From: an uncultured Alphaproteobacteria bacterium
GTDB lineage: Bacteria > Pseudomonadota > Alphaproteobacteria > Puniceispirillales > Puniceispirillaceae
DNA: 5,129 nucleotides
Assembly: GCA_913064995.1 (NCBI GenBank)
Contig: CAJYBL010000120.1
Coordinates: forward strand, 1 to 5,129
Direction of reading: 5' to 3'
The notes under the pieces are model-generated. The model was not told the DNA's origin. It saw only the letters and a list, made by a program, of their open reading frames with translations, and did no database searches. A program made the position numbers and the translations under genes. Of the stretch, positions 1-5,129 are shown piece by piece (the stretch's first letter is position 1; each line of letters opens with the position of its first letter).

Positions 1-287
1 TTGAACTTGCGGGTGATAAGGCAAAGACCCTTCTTGATGAGGCGATTGCGGCGCATGATTCGCGTATTGAAATTCACAGCCTTGTTCGCCAGATCCGTAC
101 CGAAACCGAAATGGATGACCGGATTATCATTCTGGAAATGATCTGGATGGTGGTGCTTGCCGACAAGCAGTTGGATTCGCATGAATCACAATTGATGCGG
201 CGGCTTGCCGGATTGTTATATATTGACGATGTGCAATCGGGAATGGCAGCAAAACGCGCACAAAGCCGTCTTGGTCTTGCCGATTAG
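1..287 (+). CDS. TerB-like (tellurite resistance TerB family) protein, 3' part only
   Basis: The frame enters at the window edge and runs 94 codons to a TAG at 285-287; the N-terminus lies outside the window. The visible part is all-helical and charged. Its core, 'EMIWMVVLADKQLDSHE' (residues 45-61 of the visible part) followed by 'LMRRLAGLLYIDD', matches the second half of the TerB/COG4103 fold, where relatives read roughly 'A-ADG-L---E---L-R-IA-LL-I'. The usual Asp-Gly is Asp-Lys here, while the acidic residues D54, D58 and E61 remain. Stand-alone TerB proteins of this kind are common in Alphaproteobacteria; their biochemical role is not settled, and a link to tellurite is only by name. It lies 90 bases upstream of fdxA on the same strand. 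Family assignment is from pattern recognition only. Confidence 0.75.
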   Translation, partial: ELAGDKAKTLLDEAIAAHDSRIEIHSLVRQIRTETEMDDRIIILEMIWMVVLADKQLDSHESQLMRRLAGLLYIDDVQSGMAAKRAQSRLGLAD

Positions 288-308
288 CCGCATCTGCGAT
301 AGACAGAT

Positions 309-346
309 AAAAAAGCGGGCGTGACCCAGTTTCATTCTGGCTTTTT
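309..346 (+). terminator. Possible weak terminator between the TerB-like gene and fdxA
   Basis: CCAG (326-329) pairs with CTGG (337-340) around a 7-base loop, and CTTTTT follows at 341-346. An outer AAAAAG at 309-315 could pair with that T-run, leaving a large internal bulge on the left side. The GC stem is only four base pairs, so termination would be weak; read-through into fdxA is possible. Confidence 0.3.
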
Positions 347-377
347 CGCAAAATTATTTAGAGGAGCTAGGCCGCGA

Positions 378-716
378 ATGACCTATATCGTCAACGATAA
401 CTGTATCAATTGCAAATACACTGATTGTGTTGAGGTATGCCCTGTCGATTGTTTCTATGAGGGCGAAAATATGTTGGTTATCCATCCCGATGAGTGCATT
501 GACTGCGGCGTGTGCGAGCCAGAATGCCCGCCTGAGGCAATTCTGCCTGATTCAGAGCCTGAAGCTGAAAAATGGCTTGAGCTAAATCGTGAAATGTCAG
601 AAATCTGGCCGAATATCGGGCAAAAGATCGATGCCATGCCCGAAGCTGAAAAAATGCAGGATGAGACTGGCAAATTTGACAAATATTTCAGCAAGGCACC
701 AGGTAAGGGCGCCTAA
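378..716 (+). CDS. fdxA: Seven-iron ferredoxin FdxA (3Fe-4S / 4Fe-4S)
   Basis: A 112-residue cytosolic electron carrier with one [3Fe-4S] and one [4Fe-4S] cluster, of the Azotobacter FdI class and of about the usual length. The N-terminus 'MTYIVNDNCINCKYTDC' is the family signature. By comparison with FdI, C9, C17 and C50 should hold the 3Fe cluster and C21, C40, C43 and C46 the 4Fe cluster, with C12 and C25 free; all are present. The C-terminal half ('LNREMSEIWPNI') is the acidic helical extension typical of the family. The frame could open at GTG 321, but ATG 378 gives the exact family N-terminus and has GAGGAG at 361-366, 11 bases upstream, so I chose it. The physiological partner is not shown by the neighbours; redox or iron-stress roles are known for relatives only. 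Confidence 0.96.
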   Translation: MTYIVNDNCINCKYTDCVEVCPVDCFYEGENMLVIHPDECIDCGVCEPECPPEAILPDSEPEAEKWLELNREMSEIWPNIGQKIDAMPEAEKMQDETGKFDKYFSKAPGKGA

Positions 717-727
717 ATTTTGGCGCC
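708..727 (+). other. GGCGCC inverted repeat over the fdxA stop codon
   Basis: GGCGCC at 708-713 and again at 722-727 can form a perfect 6-bp GC stem around the 8-base loop TAAATTTT, which contains the fdxA stop. No T-run follows (next bases AAGCCACAGC), so it is not a canonical intrinsic terminator. It could stabilise the 3' end of the message or be chance. Confidence 0.45.
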
Positions 728-761
728 AAGCCACAGCCTGACCGTGATTATGGCCAGATGA

Positions 762-790
762 TTGATTTTTCCGCAAAAATAAGCTATCGT
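762..790 (+). promoter_or_regulatory. Candidate sigma-70-type promoter for carD
   Basis: TTGATT at 762-767 and TATCGT at 785-790 are separated by 17 bases, each matching the vegetative consensus at four of six positions including TTGA and TAT--T. It lies in the 246-base fdxA-carD gap and would start transcription near 797, giving carD a leader of about 165 bases. That leader is T/G-rich. It contains a possible long-range stem (GCGTT 840-844 plus GG 847-848 with CCAACGC 877-883, two-base bulge). No riboswitch is recognised. Inferred from pattern only. Confidence 0.4.
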
Positions 791-962
791 TTAAACAGAA
801 ATTAGAGATGAAGCTTGTGTCGTAGCGCTGTTTAGGCCTGCGTTTTGGTTTTGTTGTTTGTTAATATCAGTTTTGGCCAACGCATCATCTTTGTCATGAA
901 TTGTTTTTTAAAGGCTGGTGGCAAGCAAACAAGTTTTGTTGGCTGCGGCGCTGAGGGAAAAT

Positions 963-1466
963 ATGGCACGAAAAAGTGAGAGTTCGTTCGAAGAGGGCGA
1001 TTTTGTTGTTTATCCAACACATGGTGTTGGCCGAATTTTGGGGACTGAAGAACGCGAAGTTGCTGGGACAAAGCTCGAAATGCTGGTTGTGCGCTTCGAG
1101 CATGATCGCATGACATTGCGGGTGCCAATGGAAAAAGCGCGTAGCCTTGGTTTGCGGACTTTGAGTTCGAAAAAACAAATGGAACAAGCGATCACCACAT
1201 TGCAGGGCAAAGCCAAAGTGCGCCGCACAATGTGGTCGCGCCGTGCGCAAGAATATGAAACAAAAATCAAATCAGGCGATCCTGTCTCAATTGCCGAGGT
1301 TGTGCGCGATCTTCACCGCCGCACAAACCAATCCGAGCAATCCTATTCCGAGCGGCAAATGTATCAGGCCGCGCTTGAGCGTTTGGCCCGTGAATTTGCG
1401 GCCATTGAAAAAATTGATCAGGATGCGGCGGCGCTTCGTCTTGAAGATCTTATGGACGCTGCCTAG
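963..1466 (+). CDS. cdnL: CarD/CdnL family RNA-polymerase-binding transcriptional regulator
   Basis: A 167-residue protein of the usual alphaproteobacterial CarD length. Residues ~9-65 form the Tudor-like RNAP-interacting domain ('GDFVVYPTHGVGRI' to 'MTLRVP'), which in studied homologues binds the beta-subunit lobe. Residues ~66-160 are the helical DNA-binding domain, with 'RTMWSRRAQEYE'; W91 corresponds to the Trp that wedges into the upstream edge of the open bubble in Thermus and Mycobacterium CarD. The known role is open-complex stabilisation at rRNA and biosynthetic promoters. ATG 963 is preferred: GAGGGA lies at 953-958, four bases upstream, and the protein then starts just before the domain. 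The in-frame GTG 918 would add 15 residues unlike the family. The protein ends in Ala-Ala, as in Caulobacter CdnL, where the tail is a ClpXP degron. A strong terminator follows, so carD is probably transcribed alone or with fdxA. Confidence 0.95.
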   Translation: MARKSESSFEEGDFVVYPTHGVGRILGTEEREVAGTKLEMLVVRFEHDRMTLRVPMEKARSLGLRTLSSKKQMEQAITTLQGKAKVRRTMWSRRAQEYETKIKSGDPVSIAEVVRDLHRRTNQSEQSYSERQMYQAALERLAREFAAIEKIDQDAAALRLEDLMDAA

Positions 1467-1529
1467 CATTTCGATCTGGCAAGATGTCGTTTATGCCAAT
1501 CTGGTTTTGCCAATCGATCAATTATGCAT

Positions 1530-1553
1530 ACGGGCAGCTTGGCTGCCCGTTTT
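1530..1553 (+). terminator. Rho-independent terminator after carD
   Basis: ACGGGCAGC (1530-1538) and GCTGCCCGT (1542-1550) form a perfect 9-bp, GC-rich stem with a TTG loop, followed by a short T-run (1550-1553). It lies 63 bases after the carD stop and 39 bases before the pip start. It isolates carD transcription from the downstream peptidase gene. Confidence 0.85.
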
Positions 1554-1592
1554 GCCGCGTCGGGTTGTGATTGCTTTTAATGGGGTCTTGTC

Positions 1593-2534
1593 ATGGTAAA
1601 TGCGTTTATTCAGGAACGTGAATTATTTCCCCCGGCAATGCCGTTCCGAAGCGGCTTTCTGCAACGTGACCAGCATGAAATCTATTATGAACAATGTGGC
1701 AATTTAGATGGCCAGCCTTTGCTGTTTTTGCATGGTGGGCCAGGGGCAGGAATTGCACCGGCGCATCGGCGGCTGTTTGACCCAAAGCGGTTTCATGTGG
1801 TGCTGTTTGACCAAAGAGGCTGCGGGCAATCACGTCCACATGCCGGCCTTGATGATAACCGGACTGATGCGCTGATCGGCGATATCGAGGCGCTTCGCAA
1901 ATCGCTGAATATCAACAAATTTGTTTTATTTGGTGGTTCATGGGGAAGCACCTTGGCGCTTGCTTATGCAATTGCATATCCTGAACATGTCACCAGGCTG
2001 ATTCTGCGTGGTATCTTTCTTGGTACGCGCGCCGAAGTTGATTGGTTCTTGAATGATATGGGGCGGTTTTTCCCCGAAGCCCATGACCGGTTTACAGGTC
2101 ATCTTGAAGCGGCCGAGCGGGGTGATTTGCTGACAAATTATTTCAAACGCTTGATTGATCCTGATCCGGTTATTCATCAAAAGGCGGCTGAATTTTGGGC
2201 TTCTTATGAAACCTCGTGTTCAACCTTACGCGCCGGAAACCGCCATATGAGCGGTGCGGGTGCCTTGACGATGGCGCGGATCGAGGCGCATTATTTTGTC
2301 AACGACTGCTTTATGCCCGATAATCACATTATGGATAATGTCGGGCGGATTGCGCATTTGCCAGTAACCATCGTTCAAGGACGACATGATGTTATTTGCC
2401 CCCCGATTACGGCAAGCCGTCTAGCGGCGAAATGGGGTCGCAAAGCCAAATTGGAAATCATTGATGCTGCGGGTCATTCCACCTTTGAAAGCGGCATTGC
2501 GCATGCGCTTATGGCGGCGCTTGAAGAAATCTAG
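1593..2534 (+). CDS. pip: Prolyl aminopeptidase (proline iminopeptidase), S33 family
   Basis: A 313-residue alpha/beta hydrolase, full length for bacterial proline iminopeptidase (EC 3.4.11.5), which removes N-terminal proline from peptides in the cytosol; no signal peptide is seen. Visible motifs in order: the 'HGGPGAG' oxyanion region (47-53), 'DQRGCGQS' (73-80), the nucleophile elbow 'GGSWGS' (114-119) with Ser116, Asp266 in 'GRHDVICP', and His295 in 'AAGHS', giving a complete Ser-Asp-His triad. Glu231 in 'ARIEAHYF' and Glu206 in 'WASYE' fit the two glutamates that recognise the substrate amine in the Serratia enzyme; the second motif has Tyr where Trp is usual. ATG 1593 has only a weak purine stretch (GGGG 1582-1585); the N-terminal 'ELFPPAMPFRSGFL' is family-like and supports this start. 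It follows the carD terminator and is not obviously in an operon; no clear promoter is seen. Confidence 0.95.
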   Translation: MVNAFIQERELFPPAMPFRSGFLQRDQHEIYYEQCGNLDGQPLLFLHGGPGAGIAPAHRRLFDPKRFHVVLFDQRGCGQSRPHAGLDDNRTDALIGDIEALRKSLNINKFVLFGGSWGSTLALAYAIAYPEHVTRLILRGIFLGTRAEVDWFLNDMGRFFPEAHDRFTGHLEAAERGDLLTNYFKRLIDPDPVIHQKAAEFWASYETSCSTLRAGNRHMSGAGALTMARIEAHYFVNDCFMPDNHIMDNVGRIAHLPVTIVQGRHDVICPPITASRLAAKWGRKAKLEIIDAAGHSTFESGIAHALMAALEEI

Positions 2535-2544
2535 CCAAATTTCT
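2525..2544 (+). other. Weak AT-rich hairpin over the pip stop codon
   Basis: AGAAAT (2525-2530) can pair with ATTTCT (2539-2544) around an 8-base loop containing the TAG stop. No T-run follows, so it is a poor terminator candidate. The rest of the 134-base gap before the XRE gene (2545-2668) shows no promoter or structure I can support. Confidence 0.2.
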
Positions 2545-2668
2545 GTTGTCGAAAGTGTCACAATTTCATCAAAGCGGCATAGGATACCGCCGGGGGCAAT
2601 CTGGCCTAACCAAAATGACTGGTTTGCGTTGGTAGTTTCTGCCTTTCCTGGAATAGAGGCGACTTTTT

Positions 2669-3136
2669 ATGCTTATATCAAAGGATGATATCGCCGACCG
2701 AAACTTCCGTATTACCAATAATAATGCAATTGATATGCATGTTGGTAAGCGCGTGCTTTTGCGCCATACGTTTGCTGGCGTGAGTCAAGAACAGCTTGGC
2801 GCCGAGCTTAATGTTACCTCTCAGCAAGCACAGAAATAAGACCGTGGCGCAAACTGGATCAGCGCATTACGGCAATGGGATATCAGTCAAATTCTTGATG
2901 TGCCGATCAGCTATTTTTTCAATGATAATTCGGAAGGCACAATGTGCAGTTCACCGTGCTGGATCAGCCGTGGCGATAATGCAGACGTTTTGAATGGCGA
3001 GCAAATAAAAGACCCAATGGCGCGGCGTGAAACGCTGGAATTGGTGCGAACATATTACACCATCGAAAAGCCAGCGGTACGCAAGCAGATTGACGAAATG
3101 GTGAAATCAATTGCCACAACGCTTGCTGGCGAATAA
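2669..3136 (+). pseudogene. XRE-family HTH transcriptional regulator broken by one in-frame stop
   Basis: From ATG 2669 (AGAGG at 2655-2659, nine bases upstream) to TAA 3134-3136 the same frame spans 155 codons, broken only by TAA at 2837-2839 (codon 57). Before the stop, 'AIDMHVGKRVLLRH', 'GVSQEQLGAELNVTSQQAQK' is a Cro/CI-type HTH. Relatives continue 'YE(K/R)G-N-I-ASRL--IS-IL-VPISYFF'; here the frame continues 'DRGANWISALRQWDISQ' and 'ILDVPISYFFND'. The stop therefore replaces the conserved Tyr, without a frameshift. The C-terminus 'RRETLELVRTYYTIEKPAVRKQIDEMV' is also typical of alphaproteobacterial XRE proteins. Several conserved positions near the stop differ from relatives (Phe to Ser before QQ, Arg to Trp after Asn, 'ASRLWD' to 'ALRQWD'), which suggests relaxed selection. 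The translated product would be 56 residues, lacking the end of the DNA-binding domain. A sequencing error cannot be excluded. Confidence 0.85.
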
Positions 3137-3141
3137 TCTAC

Positions 3142-3161
3142 TCCCATTACATATAATGGGA
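3142..3161 (+). promoter_or_regulatory. Perfect 8-bp inverted repeat over the xseB ribosome binding site
   Basis: TCCCATTA (3142-3149) and TAATGGGA (3154-3161) are exact reverse complements around the 4-base spacer CATA. The right arm contains the GGGA that serves as Shine-Dalgarno for ATG 3170, so an RNA hairpin would hide it. As DNA, the site has the size and symmetry of a dimeric-repressor operator, and it contains a perfect TATAAT (3152-3157), though without a good -35 box. It begins five bases after the XRE pseudogene stop. Which role, if any, applies is inference. Confidence 0.5.
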
Positions 3162-3169
3162 TGAAAAAA

Positions 3170-3436
3170 ATGACTGATAATGCTGCCAAATCCGCATCGC
3201 TGGAAAAGCTGAGTTTTGAAGATGCGCTAAAGGAACTTGAAAGTATTGTCGCATCGCTTGAGCGCGGCGAAGTGTCACTTGATGATGCGATTTCAGCTTT
3301 TGAACGTGGCACTGAATTAAAATCGCATTGTCAGGCGCGGCTTGAAGAAGCCCGCATGAAAGTCGAAAAAATCAAAGTGCCATCTTCGGCTGGTGCGCCC
3401 GATCATGCCAATGATTTTGATATGGGTGAGGCCTAG
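3170..3436 (+). CDS. xseB: Exodeoxyribonuclease VII small subunit
   Basis: An 88-residue protein (family ~75-90), the small subunit that assembles with XseA to form exonuclease VII, a single-strand-specific nuclease releasing oligonucleotides. 'LSFEDALKELESIVASLERGEVSLDDAISAFERG' (residues 14-47) is the diagnostic helical-hairpin region, followed by 'RLEEARMKVEKI'. The C-terminal ~20 residues are a poorly conserved acidic tail. Start choice: ATG 3170 has GGGA (3158-3161) eight bases upstream, whereas ATG 3161, in the same frame, has no room for a ribosome binding site and would add only Met-Lys-Lys. It is followed after eight bases by ispA, the widespread xseB-ispA-dxs arrangement. The large subunit gene xseA is not in the window. 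Confidence 0.96.
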   Translation: MTDNAAKSASLEKLSFEDALKELESIVASLERGEVSLDDAISAFERGTELKSHCQARLEEARMKVEKIKVPSSAGAPDHANDFDMGEA

Positions 3437-3444
3437 CCTAGGAC

Positions 3445-4350
3445 ATGGCCGGTTTTCAGCAACAATTGCAGCGTGACGCTGCGGCCTGTGATGTTGTTTT
3501 GCAACAATTAATTGCTGAAACAAAAGGGCCAGCAAACCGCCTTGTTGAGGCCATGCAATATGCTGTTTTTAATGGTGGTAAACGCATGCGGGCGGCATTG
3601 GTTCTTGGCGCTTCGCGGATGGCGCGTGGCGATGACGATGATGCTGTTGCCACCAATGGCGCGCTTCGCACCGCTGCGGCGATTGAATGTCTTCATGCCT
3701 ATTCATTGGTTCATGATGATCTGCCCGCCATGGATGACGCCGATATGCGCCGTGGAAAGCCGAGCTGTCATAAGGTTTTTGGCGATGCAACCGCGATTCT
3801 GGCAGGCGATGCGTTGCAAACAATGGCGTTTGAGATTCTGGCAGGCGAAGCCACGCATGACGATGCAGCCATTCGCCTTCGTCTTGTTGCGCAATTGGCA
3901 GACGCGTCCGGTCTGGCTGGCATGGCTGGTGGGCAGATGCTTGATCTTGAAGCCGAAACCCGCCCTTTTAATCTTGCTGAAACCAGCGAAATGCAAATGA
4001 TGAAAACTGGGGCGCTGATCTCATGTGCGGTGATTTCTGGCGGTATTGTTGGCGGTGCGGATGACCAGCTATTGGCAGCGCAGGCAGCCTATGCCAAACA
4101 TCTTGGACTGGCATTTCAGATTGCTGATGATTTGCTTGATTATGATGGTGACTCAGCGGTTCTTGGAAAACCAGCTGGACAGGATGTGGCGCGCGGCAAG
4201 GCTGGTTTTGTGGCGTTGATGGGCGTGGATGCGGCAGCGGGTGAAGCTAAACGGCTAATTGATGAGGCGAATAATGCCCTTGCCCCATGGCAAGGGGCTG
4301 GTAAATATATGCAAGACTTGGCGGTCTTCGCCATTACGCGCAAAACATGA
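3445..4350 (+). CDS. ispA: Polyprenyl diphosphate synthase, farnesyl type (geranyltranstransferase)
   Basis: A 301-residue all-helical trans-prenyltransferase of the usual IspA length. It condenses isopentenyl diphosphate with allylic diphosphates to give farnesyl (possibly geranylgeranyl) diphosphate for quinones, undecaprenyl carrier and hopanoids. Motifs: 'GGKRMR' (44-49, IPP binding), 'LVHDDLPAMDDADMRRG' (88-104) with the first Asp-rich motif D91-D92...D97-D98, 'GGQMLDLEAE' (162-171), 'MKTGAL' (186-191), and the second Asp-rich motif 'QIADDLLDYDGD' (225-236). 'AYSLVHDD' before the first motif resembles E. coli IspA and favours FPP, but chain length cannot be settled by eye. The usual Lys-x-Thr after the second motif is Lys-Ala-Gly (252-254). 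ATG 3445 starts eight bases after xseB; the nearest good SD is GAGG at 3428-3431, 13 bases away, so translation may be coupled to xseB. Confidence 0.96.
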   Translation: MAGFQQQLQRDAAACDVVLQQLIAETKGPANRLVEAMQYAVFNGGKRMRAALVLGASRMARGDDDDAVATNGALRTAAAIECLHAYSLVHDDLPAMDDADMRRGKPSCHKVFGDATAILAGDALQTMAFEILAGEATHDDAAIRLRLVAQLADASGLAGMAGGQMLDLEAETRPFNLAETSEMQMMKTGALISCAVISGGIVGGADDQLLAAQAAYAKHLGLAFQIADDLLDYDGDSAVLGKPAGQDVARGKAGFVALMGVDAAAGEAKRLIDEANNALAPWQGAGKYMQDLAVFAITRKT

Positions 4351-4412
4351 TAGGTTTATGATCGTCGGTTTTTTAAAGCTACGGCGGAGACTGACAAAAC
4401 AAGGTCAATGAT

Positions 4413-4454
4413 TGGCAGCGATGTCTGCCAGAATCCAGTTACCGGTTTGCCGGT
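4413..4454 (+). promoter_or_regulatory. Two tandem small hairpins in the ispA-dxs leader
   Basis: TGGCAG (4413-4418) pairs with CTGCCA (4425-4430) around six bases, and ACCGG (4441-4445) pairs with CCGGT (4450-4454) around TTTG. Both stems are perfect. They lie in the 130-base ispA-dxs gap and end 26 bases before the dxs start. Neither is followed by a T-run, so they are not plain terminators. The rest of the gap holds a T-run at 4369-4374 without a stem, and no promoter I can support. Confidence 0.35.
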
Positions 4455-4480
4455 GTTACGAGTATGGGATGATAAGGTTA

Positions 4481-5129
4481 ATGCGCACACCGTTGCTTGA
4501 TCACATAAAAGAGATTGATGATGTTCGGCGGCTTTCCGAAGCTGATTTGCCGCAGCTTGCCAATGAATTGCGCACGGCAACCATTTCCGCTGTCTCGAAA
4601 ACGGGTGGCCATCTTGGGGCGGGGCTTGGCGTTGTTGAGCTTACCGTTGCCTTGCATTATGTGTTTTCCACACCAGAAGACCGCCTAATCTGGGATGTTG
4701 GGCATCAAGCCTATCCGCATAAAATTCTGACCGGTCGCCGTGACCGGATTGAAAGCCTGCGGCAAAAAGGTGGGCTATCGGGTTTTACCAAGCGAAGCGA
4801 ATCAGCCTTTGATCCATTTGGTGCTGGCCATTCCTCAACATCGATCTCGGCGGGGCTTGGCATGGCTGTTGCCAGCGAAATGCAGGGCATTCCGCGCAAT
4901 GTGATTGCGGTGATTGGTGATGGCGCAATGAGCGCTGGCATGGCCTATGAAGCGATGAATAATGCTGGCACAAGCAATAATCGGTTGATTGTGATTTTGA
5001 ACGATAATGATATGTCGATTTCACAGCCGGTTGGCGCCATGAGCAGTTATCTGTCACGGCTCATCACCTCACAGCCTTATCATTCAATCCGCGATCTGAT
5101 GCGCGAAGTTGCTAGACATTTTCCGGCAG
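4481..5129 (+). CDS. dxs: 1-deoxy-D-xylulose-5-phosphate synthase, N-terminal part
   Basis: The first 216 codons of Dxs, cut by the window end (family ~640 residues). It condenses pyruvate and glyceraldehyde 3-phosphate, with thiamine diphosphate and Mg, to DXP, the first step of the MEP isoprenoid pathway. Visible motifs: 'GGHLGAGLGVVELTVALHYV' with H44 (E. coli H49), 'WDVGHQAYPHKILTGRR' with H75 (E. coli H80), 'GFTKRSES' and 'FGAGHSSTSISAGLGMA', then the thiamine-diphosphate motif 'GDGAMSAGMAYEAMNNAG' with D148, and 'LNDNDMSIS' with N176 (E. coli N181). ATG 4481 gives the usual 'RTPLLD' N-terminus but its AAGG (4474-4477) is only three bases away. An in-frame ATG at 4469 would add Met-Ile-Arg-Leu and cannot be excluded. 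It is downstream of ispA in the same pathway; the 130-base gap leaves room for independent control. Confidence 0.97.
   Translation, partial: MRTPLLDHIKEIDDVRRLSEADLPQLANELRTATISAVSKTGGHLGAGLGVVELTVALHYVFSTPEDRLIWDVGHQAYPHKILTGRRDRIESLRQKGGLSGFTKRSESAFDPFGAGHSSTSISAGLGMAVASEMQGIPRNVIAVIGDGAMSAGMAYEAMNNAGTSNNRLIVILNDNDMSISQPVGAMSSYLSRLITSQPYHSIRDLMREVARHFPA

Noticed and set aside
321..377. N-terminal extension of fdxA from GTG 321
   Set aside because: The extra 19 residues are unlike any FdxA, while ATG 378 gives the exact family N-terminus and has a Shine-Dalgarno sequence.
918..962. N-terminal extension of carD from GTG 918
   Set aside because: The extension is not family-like, and ATG 963 has GAGGGA right upstream.
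832..1270. Three overlapping minus-strand open frames opposite carD and its leader
   Set aside because: They are shadows of the carD coding sequence; their translations look like random, Ser/Phe/Cys/His-rich sequence with no recognisable domain.
2796..2993. A 65-codon + strand frame across the XRE stop codon, as an alternative gene or frameshift product
   Set aside because: The family sequence continues in the original frame on both sides of the TAA, so no frameshift is needed and this frame encodes nothing recognisable.
3456..4000. Several open frames on both strands inside ispA
   Set aside because: They come from the codon pattern of a clearly functional ispA; their translations have no motif and skewed composition (Met/Trp/Arg-rich).
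4358..4411. Possible 17-codon leader peptide in the ispA-dxs gap
   Set aside because: ATG 4358 has TAGG only three bases upstream, the composition is nondescript, there is no run of regulatory codons, and it does not line up with the downstream hairpins as an attenuator would.
4356..5057. Minus-strand open frames opposite dxs and its leader
   Set aside because: Shadows of dxs, whose + strand translation is unmistakable.
1..5129. Mobile element, CRISPR array, tRNA or rRNA, phage or defence genes
   Set aside because: Read on both strands, I found no transposase or integrase motifs, spaced direct repeats, cloverleaf or rRNA signatures; all genes but one are conserved housekeeping families.

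Overview
The window reads as a stretch of ordinary alphaproteobacterial chromosome, nearly all transcribed on the + strand. Base composition looks close to balanced. The protein sequences (FdxA, a CarD/CdnL-type regulator ending in Ala-Ala, and an XRE regulator with the 'RRETLELVRTYY' tail) and the xseB-ispA-dxs gene order are typical of Alphaproteobacteria. A moderate-GC marine lineage such as SAR116 (Puniceispirillum-like) would fit, but that placement is an inference from style and not from a search.

Left part (1-1553): the 3' end of a TerB-like gene is followed by fdxA, a seven-iron (3Fe-4S/4Fe-4S) ferredoxin. A 246-base intergenic leader with a plausible promoter follows, then carD/cdnL, an RNA-polymerase-binding regulator closed by a strong intrinsic terminator at 1530-1553.

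Middle (1593-3136): a complete prolyl aminopeptidase (S33 family alpha/beta hydrolase) comes first. Next is an XRE-family helix-turn-helix regulator whose frame is open over 155 codons except for one in-frame TAA at 2837-2839. That stop sits exactly where relatives carry the Tyr of the 'QKYE(K/R)G' motif, so I call it a pseudogene, or a gene with a nonsense mutation or sequence error.

Right part (3137-5129): xseB, ispA and the start of dxs form the classical isoprenoid-linked cluster. Dxs makes 1-deoxy-D-xylulose 5-phosphate, the entry step of the MEP pathway. IspA condenses the resulting C5 units to farnesyl (or longer) diphosphate. XseB is the small subunit of exonuclease VII, linked here by position only. 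An 8-bp-arm perfect inverted repeat lies on the xseB ribosome binding site, and the ispA-dxs gap carries two small tandem hairpins.

I see no mobile element, CRISPR array, tRNA, rRNA or defence system, and no convincing undescribed system. The points most worth a second look are the single-stop XRE gene and the inverted repeat immediately after it.
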